Assembly: GCF_000315235.1 (NCBI RefSeq)
Contig: NZ_BALG01000349.1
Coordinates: 1-35,756 of the forward strand
Reading direction: 5' to 3'
DNA from: Paenibacillus popilliae ATCC 14706
GTDB taxonomy: Bacteria > Bacillota > Bacilli > Paenibacillales > Paenibacillaceae
DNA: 35,756 nucleotides
Position numbers and translations under genes: made by a program. This document shows, in pieces, positions 23,875-31,093 of the stretch (position 1 is the stretch's first letter; each line of letters opens with the position of its first letter). Below the pieces are notes generated by a model. It was not told the DNA's origin. It worked only from the letters and a program-made list of their open reading frames with translations, and did no database searches.

Positions 23875-24738
23875 TCACGCCTCCCAGCGTCCGAGGATGC
23901 CGCATGGAAGCACCAGTCCGGATTGCGTGATCGGCAGTCCGATCTCGCCGCTCGTTATCTTTCCTCCGAACCGCTTCTTCATGGTCATGCTGAGCATGTT
24001 GTTCAGTACGGACGGGGAGAAGCCGGTCGTATACGAGTTGATAAGCAGGAACAACGGGTTGTACGATATAATTTTCATGCAGGAGGCCAGGAACGGATAC
24101 AAACTCTGCTCCAGCTTCCACGTTTCACCGCCAGGCCCTCTCCCATACGATGGAGGGTCCATAATAATGGCGTCATACTTGTTGCCGCGGCGCTCCTCCC
24201 GCTGCACGAATTTGAGCACATCATCTGTAATGTATCGAACCGGGCGAGAGGCAAGGCCGGACAACTGCACATTTTCTTTGGCCCACTGCACCATTCCTTT
24301 GGCAGCGTCCACATGACATACTTCCGCACCCGCATAAGCGCATGCGACGGTCGCGCCGCCCGTATAGGCGAACAGATTGAGCACTTTGATCGGGCGGTCC
24401 GCCTGTACTATTTTCTCCATCATCCAGGCCCAGTTCACCGCTTGCTCCGGAAACAGCCCGGTATGCTTGAAGCTGGTCGGGCGGATATGGAACTTCAAGT
24501 CGCGGTACTGTATCGACCAGCGTTCCGGAATCGGCTTCTTCATCTCCCAACTGCCGCCTCCCGATGAACTGCGGTGGTAGTGGCCGTGAACCTGATGCCA
24601 ATGCTTCGACTCCCGTTCGATAGGCCAAATAATTTGCGGGTCCGGACGGCGCAGGATAACATCGCCCCAGCGTTCCAATTTCTCACCGTTTCCGGTATCG
24701 ATGACCTCGTAATCATGCCAATCTATCGCAGTATACAT
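23875..24738 (-). CDS. Class I SAM-dependent (RlmI/RlmK-like) methyltransferase
   Basis: A 287-residue Rossmann methyltransferase. The SAM site is NLFAYTGGAT (121-130), with acidic VDAAKGMVQWAKEN following, and the catalytic motif is IIMDPPSYGRG (DPPSY 194-198), typical of base methyltransferases related to 23S rRNA enzymes RlmI/RlmK. An N-terminal beta-rich region (about 1-60) is shorter than a PUA domain. The start at 24738 has AAAGGAGG about 12 bases upstream. It is first in a leftward series with the pseudouridine synthase, which suggests a shared RNA-modification transcript. Exact target not determined. Confidence 0.85.
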   Translation of the reverse strand: MYTAIDWHDYEVIDTGNGEKLERWGDVILRRPDPQIIWPIERESKHWHQVHGHYHRSSSGGGSWEMKKPIPERWSIQYRDLKFHIRPTSFKHTGLFPEQAVNWAWMMEKIVQADRPIKVLNLFAYTGGATVACAYAGAEVCHVDAAKGMVQWAKENVQLSGLASRPVRYITDDVLKFVQREERRGNKYDAIIMDPPSYGRGPGGETWKLEQSLYPFLASCMKIISYNPLFLLINSYTTGFSPSVLNNMLSMTMKKRFGGKITSGEIGLPITQSGLVLPCGILGRWEA

Positions 24739-24872
24739 ATTTGAGCACGACCTCCTTTCTGACTGCAGTCACTAAGCGTTATTGTACTATAACCGAACAA
24801 CGGACGCCAGGAAATTGCATCCAAATATGCCCATATGGCATCATCGGCTGCGTACGGGCACTTGTGAGTGTT

Positions 24873-25574
24873 TTATTCATGTTGAAACTTGTAGCCTACG
24901 CCTCGAACGGTGACGATATAACGGGGATTGGTAGGATCGCGCTCGATTTTTTTCCGCAGATTGCTAATGTGCACCATCAACGTGCGCGTGTCGCCGAAGC
25001 TCTCTGAATTCCAGATATGCTGATACAGTTGTTCGAGCTTGAATACTTTGTTCGGCGATTTGGCGAGATAGGTCAATAGATCGAATTCCTTCGCAGACAG
25101 AGTGACCGTTCTACCGCCGACCTTCACGTCGTGGCTGAGCAGATTAACCTCCAGTTCGCCATAATTCAATTGGTGGGCAGATGGTGAAGGCAGGATAGCG
25201 TAGGATTGCAGCGTTCTGCGCAAGTGAGCCTTGACTCTGGCCACCAGTTGGCCGGGGCTGAACGGCTTCGTGATATAATCATCGCCGCCTACAGTCAGAC
25301 CCATAATAATATCCATGTCCTCGTTTTTGCAACTGATAAACAATATCGGGACGGTGGATGTTTTGCGTATTTCCTTGCACACTTCGTAGCCATCCAGCGA
25401 CTTCAGCAAAATATCGAGAATGATAAGATCCGGATGGGTCTCCTTGACCATGTGCAAGGCAGAGTACCCGTTATCCGCCACGAAGACCTGATACCCTTCA
25501 CGCCTCAAATATAACGAGATAAGCTCGGTGATTTCCCATTCGTCATCAACGATTAATATCCGTACGTCATTCAT
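24873..25574 (-). CDS. OmpR/PhoB-family response regulator, orphan
   Basis: A 233-residue two-domain regulator. The receiver (about 1-118) has the acidic pocket VDDE (10-12), phosphoacceptor Asp54 (LIILDILL), and Lys103 (YITKPFSP); the usual Thr/Ser-Ala switch reads ISCK. The winged-helix effector (about 135-230) has LSAKEFDLLTYLAKSPNKVF, TLMVHISNLRKKIE and IVTVRGVGYKF. No histidine kinase is adjacent, so the sensor is elsewhere or signalling is unconventional. The start has a GGAGGG site. Its promoter (25603-25632) carries a perfect palindrome over the -35 box. Confidence 0.92.
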   Translation of the reverse strand: MNDVRILIVDDEWEITELISLYLRREGYQVFVADNGYSALHMVKETHPDLIILDILLKSLDGYEVCKEIRKTSTVPILFISCKNEDMDIIMGLTVGGDDYITKPFSPGQLVARVKAHLRRTLQSYAILPSPSAHQLNYGELEVNLLSHDVKVGGRTVTLSAKEFDLLTYLAKSPNKVFKLEQLYQHIWNSESFGDTRTLMVHISNLRKKIERDPTNPRYIVTVRGVGYKFQHE

Positions 25575-25602
25575 TACCGGTCATCCCTCCGATCTTCTTC
25601 CC

Positions 25603-25632
25603 ATTATAGCGAATGTTGTCAGATGATGACAA
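25603..25632 (-). promoter_or_regulatory. Response-regulator promoter with palindrome over -35
   Basis: On the minus strand, TTGTCA (25632-25627), an 18-base spacer and TATAAT (25608-25603) form a good sigma-A promoter. The -35 is the left half of TTGTCA-N5-TGACAA (25616-25632), a perfect 6+5+6 inverted repeat, so a dimeric regulator bound there would block RNA polymerase. A further small hairpin, CTTTTTC/GAAAAAG, lies at 25643-25660. Confidence 0.6.
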
Positions 25633-25713
25633 TCTATTCATGCTTTTTCATAGGAAAAAGTGGAGGCGAGCGTTCTCTAGCACGCACCCCGAGTAGAGTA
25701 AGGACGTTCCGAC

Positions 25714-25750
25714 ATAAAACGGCGCCTGTCCGATGTGAGGACAGGCGCCG
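25714..25750 (-). terminator. Intrinsic terminator for the 77-aa gene
   Basis: CGGCGCCTGTCC and GGACAGGCGCCG are perfect 12-base arms around 7 bases, followed on the minus strand by a short U-run (TTTT then AT). Located 38 bases past the stop of the 77-residue gene. Confidence 0.8.
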
Positions 25751-25787
25751 CAGTTCAGGTTCAGGCGAAGGACACATCCAGTCCGGT

Positions 25788-26021
25788 TCAATACAGTGAC
25801 AGGGCGAGCGAGTCCATCTCCCGCTTGGAATGCAGGATCGCCTCTGACCCGACAATCTCGATACTGATCAAGGATTCCAGACAGGTCTTAATGGCTTTCT
25901 TGCCTGTATGCACCTTCGTGTTCAAAGCTTCCATTAACAACGTGAATGTATTTTTGTGCGATATATTTGTGCAAAAAACGGGAATTTTACGCTCCTGAAA
26001 ATCGATAAAGACAGTTTTCAT
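25788..26021 (-). CDS. Small unknown protein (77 aa)
   Basis: Starts MKTVFIDFQERKIPVFCTN behind a strong GAAGGAGG site and ends MDSLALSLY. It is soluble, with a central LLMEALNTKVHTGKKAIKTC helix and a beta-strand pair. It has its own terminator and, upstream, an 11-bp-period direct repeat. I do not recognise the family. The neighbouring OmpR-type regulator points the same way but lies downstream past the terminator, so this gene is a single unit and possibly one of its targets (inference). Confidence 0.65.
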   Translation of the reverse strand: MKTVFIDFQERKIPVFCTNISHKNTFTLLMEALNTKVHTGKKAIKTCLESLISIEIVGSEAILHSKREMDSLALSLY

Positions 26022-26076
26022 CGCAACGGACCTCCTTCAACTTCTGATGATTTCCATCATAGTCATTCTACGAAAG

Positions 26077-26097
26077 GAACATTAAATGAACATTAAA
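26077..26097. promoter_or_regulatory. 11-bp-period direct repeat, OmpR/PhoB-type operator candidate
   Basis: GAACATTAAA occurs at 26077-26086 and 26088-26097, a period of 11. On the minus strand it reads TTAATG-N5-TTAATG, the spacing recognised by PhoB/OmpR-type regulators, and lies about 55-75 bases upstream of the 77-residue gene. Confidence 0.4.
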
Positions 26098-26162
26098 ATC
26101 ATAAGACAATGTTGTTACAAATCGAAAAAAATGTTATGCAAGGCATGAAATGGAGGCAAAAA

Positions 26163-26228
26163 ATGATGAAAAAATGGCGAAACGCAAAAATCGTATTCCC
26201 ATTTCTGTCTGCCGTTCTATATGTATGA
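26163..26228 (+). CDS. Possible 21-residue hydrophobic peptide
   Basis: Behind a strong TGGAGG box, an ATG at 26163 opens MMKKWRNAKIVFPFLSAVLYV and a TGA. The charged start and hydrophobic end resemble a small membrane peptide. No recognisable promoter or conserved partner is seen, and short frames like this arise by chance. The rest of 26022-26307 contains a small CACATT/AATGTG dyad and nothing else that I recognise. Confidence 0.25.
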   Translation: MMKKWRNAKIVFPFLSAVLYV

Positions 26229-26307
26229 ATGTACGAAGTACCAACACATTTATGAATGTGACGCCGTAGGCAGGGAAGGCGCAGCTTAACACGCCTCCTG
26301 TCCTCAG

Positions 26308-26601
26308 CTATGAAATGCTGGCGTCGACTTGAGCCCAGATCTCATCATCTACTTCCAGGCGAATCTGGTGCCGGAAGGCACGCTGCCCGTATTCCTTGTG
26401 GACGTATTGCTCAATCGCTTCCAGCAGGTTCGTCTCGACCCAATATTGATGACGTCCGTTCACCCACACCTCGGCGGTGAATCCGTGTTCCTCGTCCCAA
26501 CAGAGCTCGACTTCAATATCCGTCGGTTGAACCTGTCTGCGCATCGCCAGGTGCAAGCACACGGCGTTCACGATCTCATCCATGCTAATGCGAAGCTGCA
26601 T
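26308..26601 (-). CDS. DUF2653 family protein (YxcD-like)
   Basis: A 97-residue cytosolic protein with ISMDEIVNAVCLHLAMRR, VQPTDIEVELCWDEEHGFTAEVWVNG and LLEAIEQYVHKEYG, the layout I associate with DUF2653 (B. subtilis YxcD). Its ATG immediately follows the TAA of the upstream membrane-protein gene, so translation is coupled. Function unknown in the family. Confidence 0.75.
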   Translation of the reverse strand: MQLRISMDEIVNAVCLHLAMRRQVQPTDIEVELCWDEEHGFTAEVWVNGRHQYWVETNLLEAIEQYVHKEYGQRAFRHQIRLEVDDEIWAQVDASIS

Positions 26602-27039
26602 TTAGTTCCACCGCTCGCTTTCCGGCCGCGGTGGCTTGCGGCGATCCTTGAATTTGCGGAAGACCATGACGACGAGCATGAACAGGGCGAAGAGCGCCAT
26701 GAGATTCACCATCAATCCCAATATTTCTCCGAAGAAGCCCATGTTGCCGAACAATCCGCCGAACAGTATGCCGGCCAGCCCGCCGATCATAAGGCCCTTC
26801 ATGAAGCTGCCACCGCTAAAAAATCCGCGGTTCCCCGTTGCGCTCGTGCCAGTTGCCTTGGTATTGCTGGTTGAGTCCGCACGATTTACCTGGTTGTTCG
26901 TCTCCGCTTTCTTCGGAGCGGGTTGATACTTCTTCACGCCTGAACGGAATGATCCCCCTCGCTTGGCATCCACCAGCGCTGGCGTTGTCACCGCAAACGC
27001 GAGCAGGAACACCATCATAACGATTATCCATTTACGCAT
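26602..27039 (-). CDS. Secreted/membrane protein with Gly-rich hydrophobic core
   Basis: A 145-residue protein. The ATG at 27039 is chosen for its GAGGAGG site 5-8 bases away; an upstream in-frame ATG (27054) lacks one. A signal peptide (about 1-25, VDA-K) is followed by a basic Ser/Thr/Asn-rich linker, then the Gly-rich segment FMKGLMIGGLAGILFGGLFG, another hydrophobic span (about 100-125) and a basic C-terminus (RKFKDRRKPPRP). The Gly-rich stretch resembles proteins annotated as Tim44-like, but the Tim44 domain itself is absent. It forms a two-gene operon with the DUF2653 gene. Confidence 0.7.
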   Translation of the reverse strand: MRKWIIVMMVFLLAFAVTTPALVDAKRGGSFRSGVKKYQPAPKKAETNNQVNRADSTSNTKATGTSATGNRGFFSGGSFMKGLMIGGLAGILFGGLFGNMGFFGEILGLMVNLMALFALFMLVVMVFRKFKDRRKPPRPESERWN

Positions 27040-27247
27040 GAAATGCCTCCTCAAGTAGAGTAGATATATCCCGTTACTAATACGGGCCGAACCGAAAGTG
27101 GTTTCAAAAAAATATCGATCTTGTTACAATGAATTTGTCTGTGATGCACATCATAAATACAGGCTCTGTTGCGGCGGATGTTTTACGATGTTTCATTCAC
27201 GGGAATATTCCCTATTCCCTATTCAGTGAGATGAGAGGGGGAGCCGA

Positions 27248-27793
27248 ATGGATTACCCGACAGCGTACATCAACTTTATGCTGGAATTCCACGGCACGAG
27301 GGATTGGTTCGAATGCCACGAGATAATGGAGGCGCAGTGGAAGGCGGAGTCGTCGGCGGAATGCAAGGTCTGGTGGCTGACACTCGTGCAGATCGCGGTT
27401 GGCTTGTACCATGAGCGTAGAGGCAATCTGGCTGGGGCTGGCAAAATGCTGCGCGGTGCGCTGGCGCATGCTCCAACGGTTGCATGGGCGCGGTTGGGGA
27501 TCGACGGCAAGGAGCTTATCGCGCAATTATCGGAGCGGGTTGAGGCGTATCGTCAAGGGGGAGGGCCGGAGCAAACGTATGCCGAGTGGAACTTCCCCAT
27601 TGCCGATCCGGAACTGGCGGCTCAATGCGAAGCCCGGTGTTATGCTCTAGGCTGGCAGTGGTGCCGCACGGGAAGCGAGCAAGACGAGAGCATTCTCCAT
27701 CGCCATAAGCAGAGGGACCGCGAACCGGTCATTGCGGCGCGCAGGGCAGCCCAGCGCCTAAAGGGACGGAACCGGAAGGAGGGGCGTCCGTAG
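27248..27793 (+). CDS. DUF309 family protein
   Basis: A 181-residue helical cytosolic protein with the DUF309 hallmark near the start (WFECHEIMEAQWKAE, about 20-34), then WWLTLVQIAVGLYHERRGNLAGAGKML, a helical-hairpin pattern with conserved HE and YH motifs. The basic C-terminus is longer than in most members. The start follows an AGAGGGGGAG site. Single gene facing padR; function of the family is not established to my knowledge. The upstream gap 27040-27247 shows no clear promoter. Confidence 0.78.
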   Translation: MDYPTAYINFMLEFHGTRDWFECHEIMEAQWKAESSAECKVWWLTLVQIAVGLYHERRGNLAGAGKMLRGALAHAPTVAWARLGIDGKELIAQLSERVEAYRQGGGPEQTYAEWNFPIADPELAAQCEARCYALGWQWCRTGSEQDESILHRHKQRDREPVIAARRAAQRLKGRNRKEGRP

Positions 27794-27830
27794 AATCCCG
27801 CTCCACCGGGTGCATACAGTCCGCATCGGC

Positions 27831-28373
27831 TCAGGAGGCCGAGTCCTCTTCCTCCAGCATCTGGACGACCCAGCAGCACCACTCGATCTGTGCCTTCGCG
27901 AGCGAGATTGCGCGATGAAGCAGAATGTAGCAGCCGAACTTTTTGGAGCGGACATGGCGCTCTTCCTCGGGAATGCACTGCAGCAGCTTTTCATAGAAAG
28001 CGATTTTCGTCTCCAACTGATGCTTGCGTGTCAGGAACAACGGAATGGTGAGATCGCGGTCGATCATCCAGATGCATTTGGCCTTCAGGCTGAGCTCGTC
28101 GCGGGTCATCTGCTCCGCCGGCGGTTCGCCCAACCAGTCCAATACCGCCTGCTTTCCCTGTTCCATCAGCGAATAGACCTTCTTCGCCGGCTTGTCCTTC
28201 TGTTCAATGCGCACATATTGCACGTAACCTTCCCGCTCCAGCTTGTTCAGCAGCGGATAGATCTGGCTATGCTTCGCCTGCCAGAACGGCTGAATGCGAA
28301 GCATCAGATCGTAGCCGGAGCAAGATTCGCTTGCAAGTAGTCCAAGTAGTCCATAAGATAATGTATTAAGCAT
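27831..28373 (-). CDS. PadR-family transcriptional regulator
   Basis: A 180-residue repressor-type protein. The PadR winged-helix has LSYGLLGLLASESCSGYDLM, AKHSQIYPLLNKLEREGYV and KPAKKVYSLMEQGKQAVLDWL. A C-terminal Vir_act-like helical domain (about 95-175) mediates dimerisation. PadR proteins usually repress their own promoter and a nearby transporter or detoxification gene until an aromatic or hydrophobic ligand binds. The region upstream (28451-28548) holds two near-identical 49-base copies, each with an ATAT-N-ATAT dyad, a plausible doubled operator. Confidence 0.9.
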   Translation of the reverse strand: MLNTLSYGLLGLLASESCSGYDLMLRIQPFWQAKHSQIYPLLNKLEREGYVQYVRIEQKDKPAKKVYSLMEQGKQAVLDWLGEPPAEQMTRDELSLKAKCIWMIDRDLTIPLFLTRKHQLETKIAFYEKLLQCIPEEERHVRSKKFGCYILLHRAISLAKAQIEWCCWVVQMLEEEDSAS

Positions 28374-28450
28374 GTGGGATAACCTCCAATTCAGAAATGG
28401 GTCTACGTCCCGCCTTAAGGGGGAACGGACAGGCCTTATTATTGTTCCAT

Positions 28451-28548
28451 TATATGTAACTGGTTCTATATTTGCAAGCTTAATTTATCAGTAATCCGCT
28501 ATATGTAATTGGTTTTATATTTGCAAGCGTAATTTATGAGTAACCCGC
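28451..28548. repeat. Tandem 49-base duplication upstream of padR
   Basis: Copies 28451-28499 and 28500-28548 match at 44 of 49 positions. Each contains a dyad of the type ATATGTAAC-TG-GTTCTATAT (7 of 9 paired in copy 1) and TTTGCAAGC. The dyad resembles PadR-type binding sites, so this may be a duplicated operator about 80-175 bases upstream of the padR start. Confidence 0.7.
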
Positions 28549-28588
28549 GCTGCGTGTTCAGTCAAGTAGAAATGGGGAAAAATACGTA

Positions 28589-28838
28589 ATGGCGAACGCA
28601 ATATCAGACAACGCGTCAAAAATTCCCGTCGTTTCCGATGTCTTGTTGAATCATATCGTGACCTTGGCTAATGCAACTCATCTGGCCGCGATACTGGAAG
28701 AAGGGGACAAGCCGAAGCGGAAGCTGATGAATCTGCTGCAGGCTCCCGCAGGGCGAGGTGGAGGATATCATCGTTATCATTGGCGAGCAGATGGATATTT
28801 CCGAACTGGAGCGCTCCTACCGCGATATATGCCAATAA
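28589..28838 (+). pseudogene. Small unknown gene with a one-base frameshift
   Basis: The ATG at 28589 opens ISDNASKIPVVSDVLLNHIV, then LEEGDKPKRKLMNLLQ. At about 28741 one extra G shifts the frame. Removing it continues LPQGEVEDIIVIIGEQMD and ISELERSYRDICQ to a TAA at 28836-28838, giving an 82-residue acidic helical protein with a hydrophobic VEDIIVIIGE strand. The shifted reading loses protein-like character, so the original gene is probably the corrected one. I recognise no family. Either a pseudogene or a base-calling error. Confidence 0.55.
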
Positions 28839-28840
28839 CC

Positions 28841-28889
28841 GCGCAAGCTCCTGGCGCTGAACAGAATGTTCTGAGCCAGGAGCTTGCGC
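28841..28889. terminator. Long hairpin between convergent genes
   Basis: GCGCAAGCTCCTGGC (28841-28855) and its exact complement (28875-28889) form a 15-bp stem, with GAACA/TGTTC extending it inside. It sits between the frameshifted small gene and the carbonic anhydrase gene, starting two bases after one stop and ending seven bases from the other. No U-run on either strand, so it may act as a bidirectional terminator or as a 3'-end stabiliser. Confidence 0.6.
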
Positions 28890-28896
28890 CGTAAGT

Positions 28897-29529
28897 TCAA
28901 CGGGTGGATGAAGGGGTATGCGTCTCCTTGTCCGCCAGTTCCGGATTGGATTGGAGAGCCTCCAGGTCGCAATATCCATCCGCTATCCATTCCAGCGCGC
29001 CGGTATCTGGATGAATGACCATGCCATGCACCGGGATATCGTTCGGCAGCAGCGGATGCTTGCGCAAAATGCGAACACTGTTCAGCACGCCCTCGTGGAC
29101 GTCGTTGAATCCGCGAAGCCAGTGGTGCAGCTTGATGCCCGAATTGGTGAGCGTATCCAGGACCACATCCTTAACTCCTCTTGCCTTCGCCTTCTCGATA
29201 ATCCCCTCGGAATTCAGCCCAGTCATGCCGCATCCATAATGGCCGACGACGACGACTTCATTCGCTCCCAGCTCATAGATAGCGACGAGCACGCTGCGCA
29301 CGACGCTGCCGAACGGCTGCGAAATAATGGCGCCTGCGTTTTTGATGATTTTGGCATCGCCGTTGCGCAGATTCATTGCCCGGGGAAGCAGCTCGACAAG
29401 CCGGGTATCCATGCAGGTGATAATGGCCATCTTTTTGTCCGGGTACTTGTTCGTCAAAAACGGCTCGTATTCGCGCTTGTCCACGAATTGCTTATTGAAT
29501 TCCAAAATGGATTCCATGTTGTTCTTCAT
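28897..29529 (-). CDS. Beta-class carbonic anhydrase
   Basis: A 210-residue zinc enzyme interconverting CO2 and bicarbonate. The ligands are visible: Cys39, the Asp41-Arg43 dyad (ITCMDTRL), His97 and Cys100 (VVGHYGCGM). Other motifs are NAGAIISQPFGSVVRSVLVAIYELGA and IHPDTGALEWIADG. This matches the short YtiB-like beta-carbonic anhydrases of Bacilli. The start has a GAGGAG site. It lies downstream of a small remnant in the same direction. Divergent from the ABC operon. Confidence 0.93.
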   Translation of the reverse strand: MKNNMESILEFNKQFVDKREYEPFLTNKYPDKKMAIITCMDTRLVELLPRAMNLRNGDAKIIKNAGAIISQPFGSVVRSVLVAIYELGANEVVVVGHYGCGMTGLNSEGIIEKAKARGVKDVVLDTLTNSGIKLHHWLRGFNDVHEGVLNSVRILRKHPLLPNDIPVHGMVIHPDTGALEWIADGYCDLEALQSNPELADKETHTPSSTR

Positions 29530-29531
29530 CG

Positions 29532-29703
29532 TTATTCCTCCTCTGAAGATGCCTTGGAAGCCGTGCGGCGATCCAAGCAGATGACATGCGTCGAATAGAT
29601 ATGCGGTGGACTGCTGAGCATGATGGAGCCGGCAATGGCCCTGGCATCGAGCTTCATGCGCTCTTCATAAAAAATGGCCTGACACTTCGATGCTGACTGA
29701 CAT
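29532..29703 (-). pseudogene. Possible HPr-like remnant upstream of carbonic anhydrase
   Basis: An ATG at 29703 behind AAGGAG opens MSVSIEVSGHFL and stops after 12 codons. In the next frame, CQAIFYEERMKLDARAIAGS, then IMLSSPPH continues to a TGA at 29532-29534, three bases before the carbonic anhydrase start. The second piece resembles the C-terminal half of HPr-type phosphocarriers (the LDA[KR]SI-G-IM-L pattern), but the phospho-His half is missing. The assignment is weak; it may instead be an unrelated small protein. Confidence 0.3.
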
Positions 29704-29848
29704 CGTATCGACTCCTTCTTAGAGCTGCAGCGGGGGTGCCGCTTGTGAAAGTTGATTATATCCCGAACACCACGTATCATCAAGTGGTAAGCGGAAACGG
29801 ATAGCGGGAGCGCCAATAGAAGCAAGAAAAAATGAGGTGAGTTCTGAC

Positions 29849-29947
29849 ATGAGCACGAGTTCGCGGAGAAGCTGCGTCATCCCACAAAGGAATGATGCGG
29901 CTTCTTCGTCTTGTGCGATTAACCATTTATTCGCTGCCTGCATATGA
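29849..29947 (+). CDS. Possible 32-residue leader peptide
   Basis: A GAGGTG box eight bases before an ATG at 29849 opens a Ser/Cys-rich peptide (seven Ser, three Cys), MSTSSRRSCVIPQ through AACI, ending with a TGA at 29945-29947. A strong hairpin (29868-29904) lies within it, and the ABC substrate-binding gene starts 108 bases later. A ribosome-coupled attenuator is conceivable. Evidence is only the RBS, the overlap with the hairpin and position. The remaining sequence 29704-30055 shows nothing else. Confidence 0.3.
   Translation: MSTSSRRSCVIPQRNDAASSSCAINHLFAACI
29868..29904 (+). promoter_or_regulatory. Hairpin upstream of ABC operon
   Basis: GAAGCTGCGTCAT and ATGATGCGGCTTC pair over 13 bases with two G-U wobbles around an 11-base loop, followed by the loosely U-rich TTCGTCTTGTG. 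A possible attenuator or terminator for readthrough into the ABC genes. It lacks TPP, SAM or other riboswitch landmarks that I know. Confidence 0.4.
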
Positions 29948-30055
29948 TGCAATATCCGTGAACATAATCTCTGGCGGACCGGCATGGCTGGAAAGACAGC
30001 GGGAGCAGGAGCGGAGCAATGGTTTTTATTTTACCCGCAGAGGAGGGCTCATTCG

Positions 30056-31063
30056 ATGAAGCACAGACGCCTTGGCTTCACCTTGCTAGCTGTGCTGCTG
30101 CTGTTCTCGGCAGTGCTGGGGGCTTGCGGAGGCAAGAGCGACAAAGTGAAGGTGAAGGTCGGGGAAGTGACCCGGTCGATCTTTTATGCGCCCGAATATG
30201 TCGCGCTGGGCAAAGGATTTTTCGAGGAAGAGGGACTGGAGGTGGAGTTGCAGACGACGTTCGGGGGGGACAAGACGATGACGGCGCTGCTCTCCGGGGC
30301 GATCGATGTCGCGCTTGTCGGCTCGGAGACGTCGGTCTATGTCGCGCAGCAAGGATCGGAAGACCCAGTGATCAACTTCGCGCAGCTGACACAGACCGAT
30401 GGCACGTTCCTGGTGGCTCGCCATTCGGAAGGCACATTTGATTGGAATGTACTGAAGGGCAAGGTGTTCCTCGGACAACGTAAAGGCGGGATGCCGCAAA
30501 TGGCCGGCGAGTATACGCTGAAAAAGCATGGCATCGAACCGTACGGCGATCTGGAGATGATTCAAAATATTGATTTTGCCAACGTCGCCTCCGCATTCGC
30601 TGCGGGCACGGGCGAGTACGTGCAGTTGTTTGAGCCGCAGGCGTCCATTTTCGAGAAGGAAGGCAAAGGGGTGGTCGTCGCCTCGTTCGGCGTGGAGAGC
30701 GGACTGCTGCCGTATACGACCTTCATGACGAAGCAAAGTTATTTGACGAAGAACAAGGAAACGGTTCAGAAGTTCACCAATGCGGTCTATAAGGCGCTGA
30801 AGTGGGTGGGTTCAGAATCGCCGGAAGCGACCGCCAATGTCATTATGCCTTTCTTCCCGAATACGGACTGGGACATCGTCGTCAACTCGGTTAAGCGGTA
30901 TAAGGAACAGGGCTCCTTCGCGACCGATCCGGTGCTGGACGGCAAGAAGTGGAGCAATCTGCTGGATGTGCTGGATTCAGCCAGCGAATTGAAGGTGAGG
31001 ATCGAGCACAACCGGATCGTCAATAATGAATTTGCGGAGGAAGCTAAGCGGCGGGTGAAGTAG
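30056..31063 (+). CDS. ABC transporter substrate-binding lipoprotein (NitT/TauT/SsuA-like)
   Basis: A 335-residue lipoprotein, lipobox VLGAC (Cys24), of the NMT1/SsuA periplasmic-type fold: VTRSIFYAPEYVALGKGFFEEEGLEVEL, ALLSGAIDVALVGSETSVY, KGGMPQMAGEYTLKKHGIEP. Members bind sulphonates, nitrate/cyanate, taurine or thiamine-pyrimidine precursors. The ligand is not deducible, though no TPP riboswitch is seen. The ATG at 30056 is preferred to upstream in-frame codons because of its AGGAGG site. First of three consecutive genes with its ATPase and permease. Confidence 0.88.
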   Translation: MKHRRLGFTLLAVLLLFSAVLGACGGKSDKVKVKVGEVTRSIFYAPEYVALGKGFFEEEGLEVELQTTFGGDKTMTALLSGAIDVALVGSETSVYVAQQGSEDPVINFAQLTQTDGTFLVARHSEGTFDWNVLKGKVFLGQRKGGMPQMAGEYTLKKHGIEPYGDLEMIQNIDFANVASAFAAGTGEYVQLFEPQASIFEKEGKGVVVASFGVESGLLPYTTFMTKQSYLTKNKETVQKFTNAVYKALKWVGSESPEATANVIMPFFPNTDWDIVVNSVKRYKEQGSFATDPVLDGKKWSNLLDVLDSASELKVRIEHNRIVNNEFAEEAKRRVK

Positions 31064-31093
31064 GTGGCGGACAGAATAGAAGGAGGCGGACGC

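Noticed and set aside
25634-25855. A 73-residue minus-strand frame
   Set aside because: It crosses the strong terminator at 25714-25750 and overlaps the better supported 77-residue gene in another frame.
29704-30055. TPP riboswitch upstream of the NitT/TauT-type ABC genes
   Set aside because: The conserved CUGAGA and ACCUGA boxes are not present.
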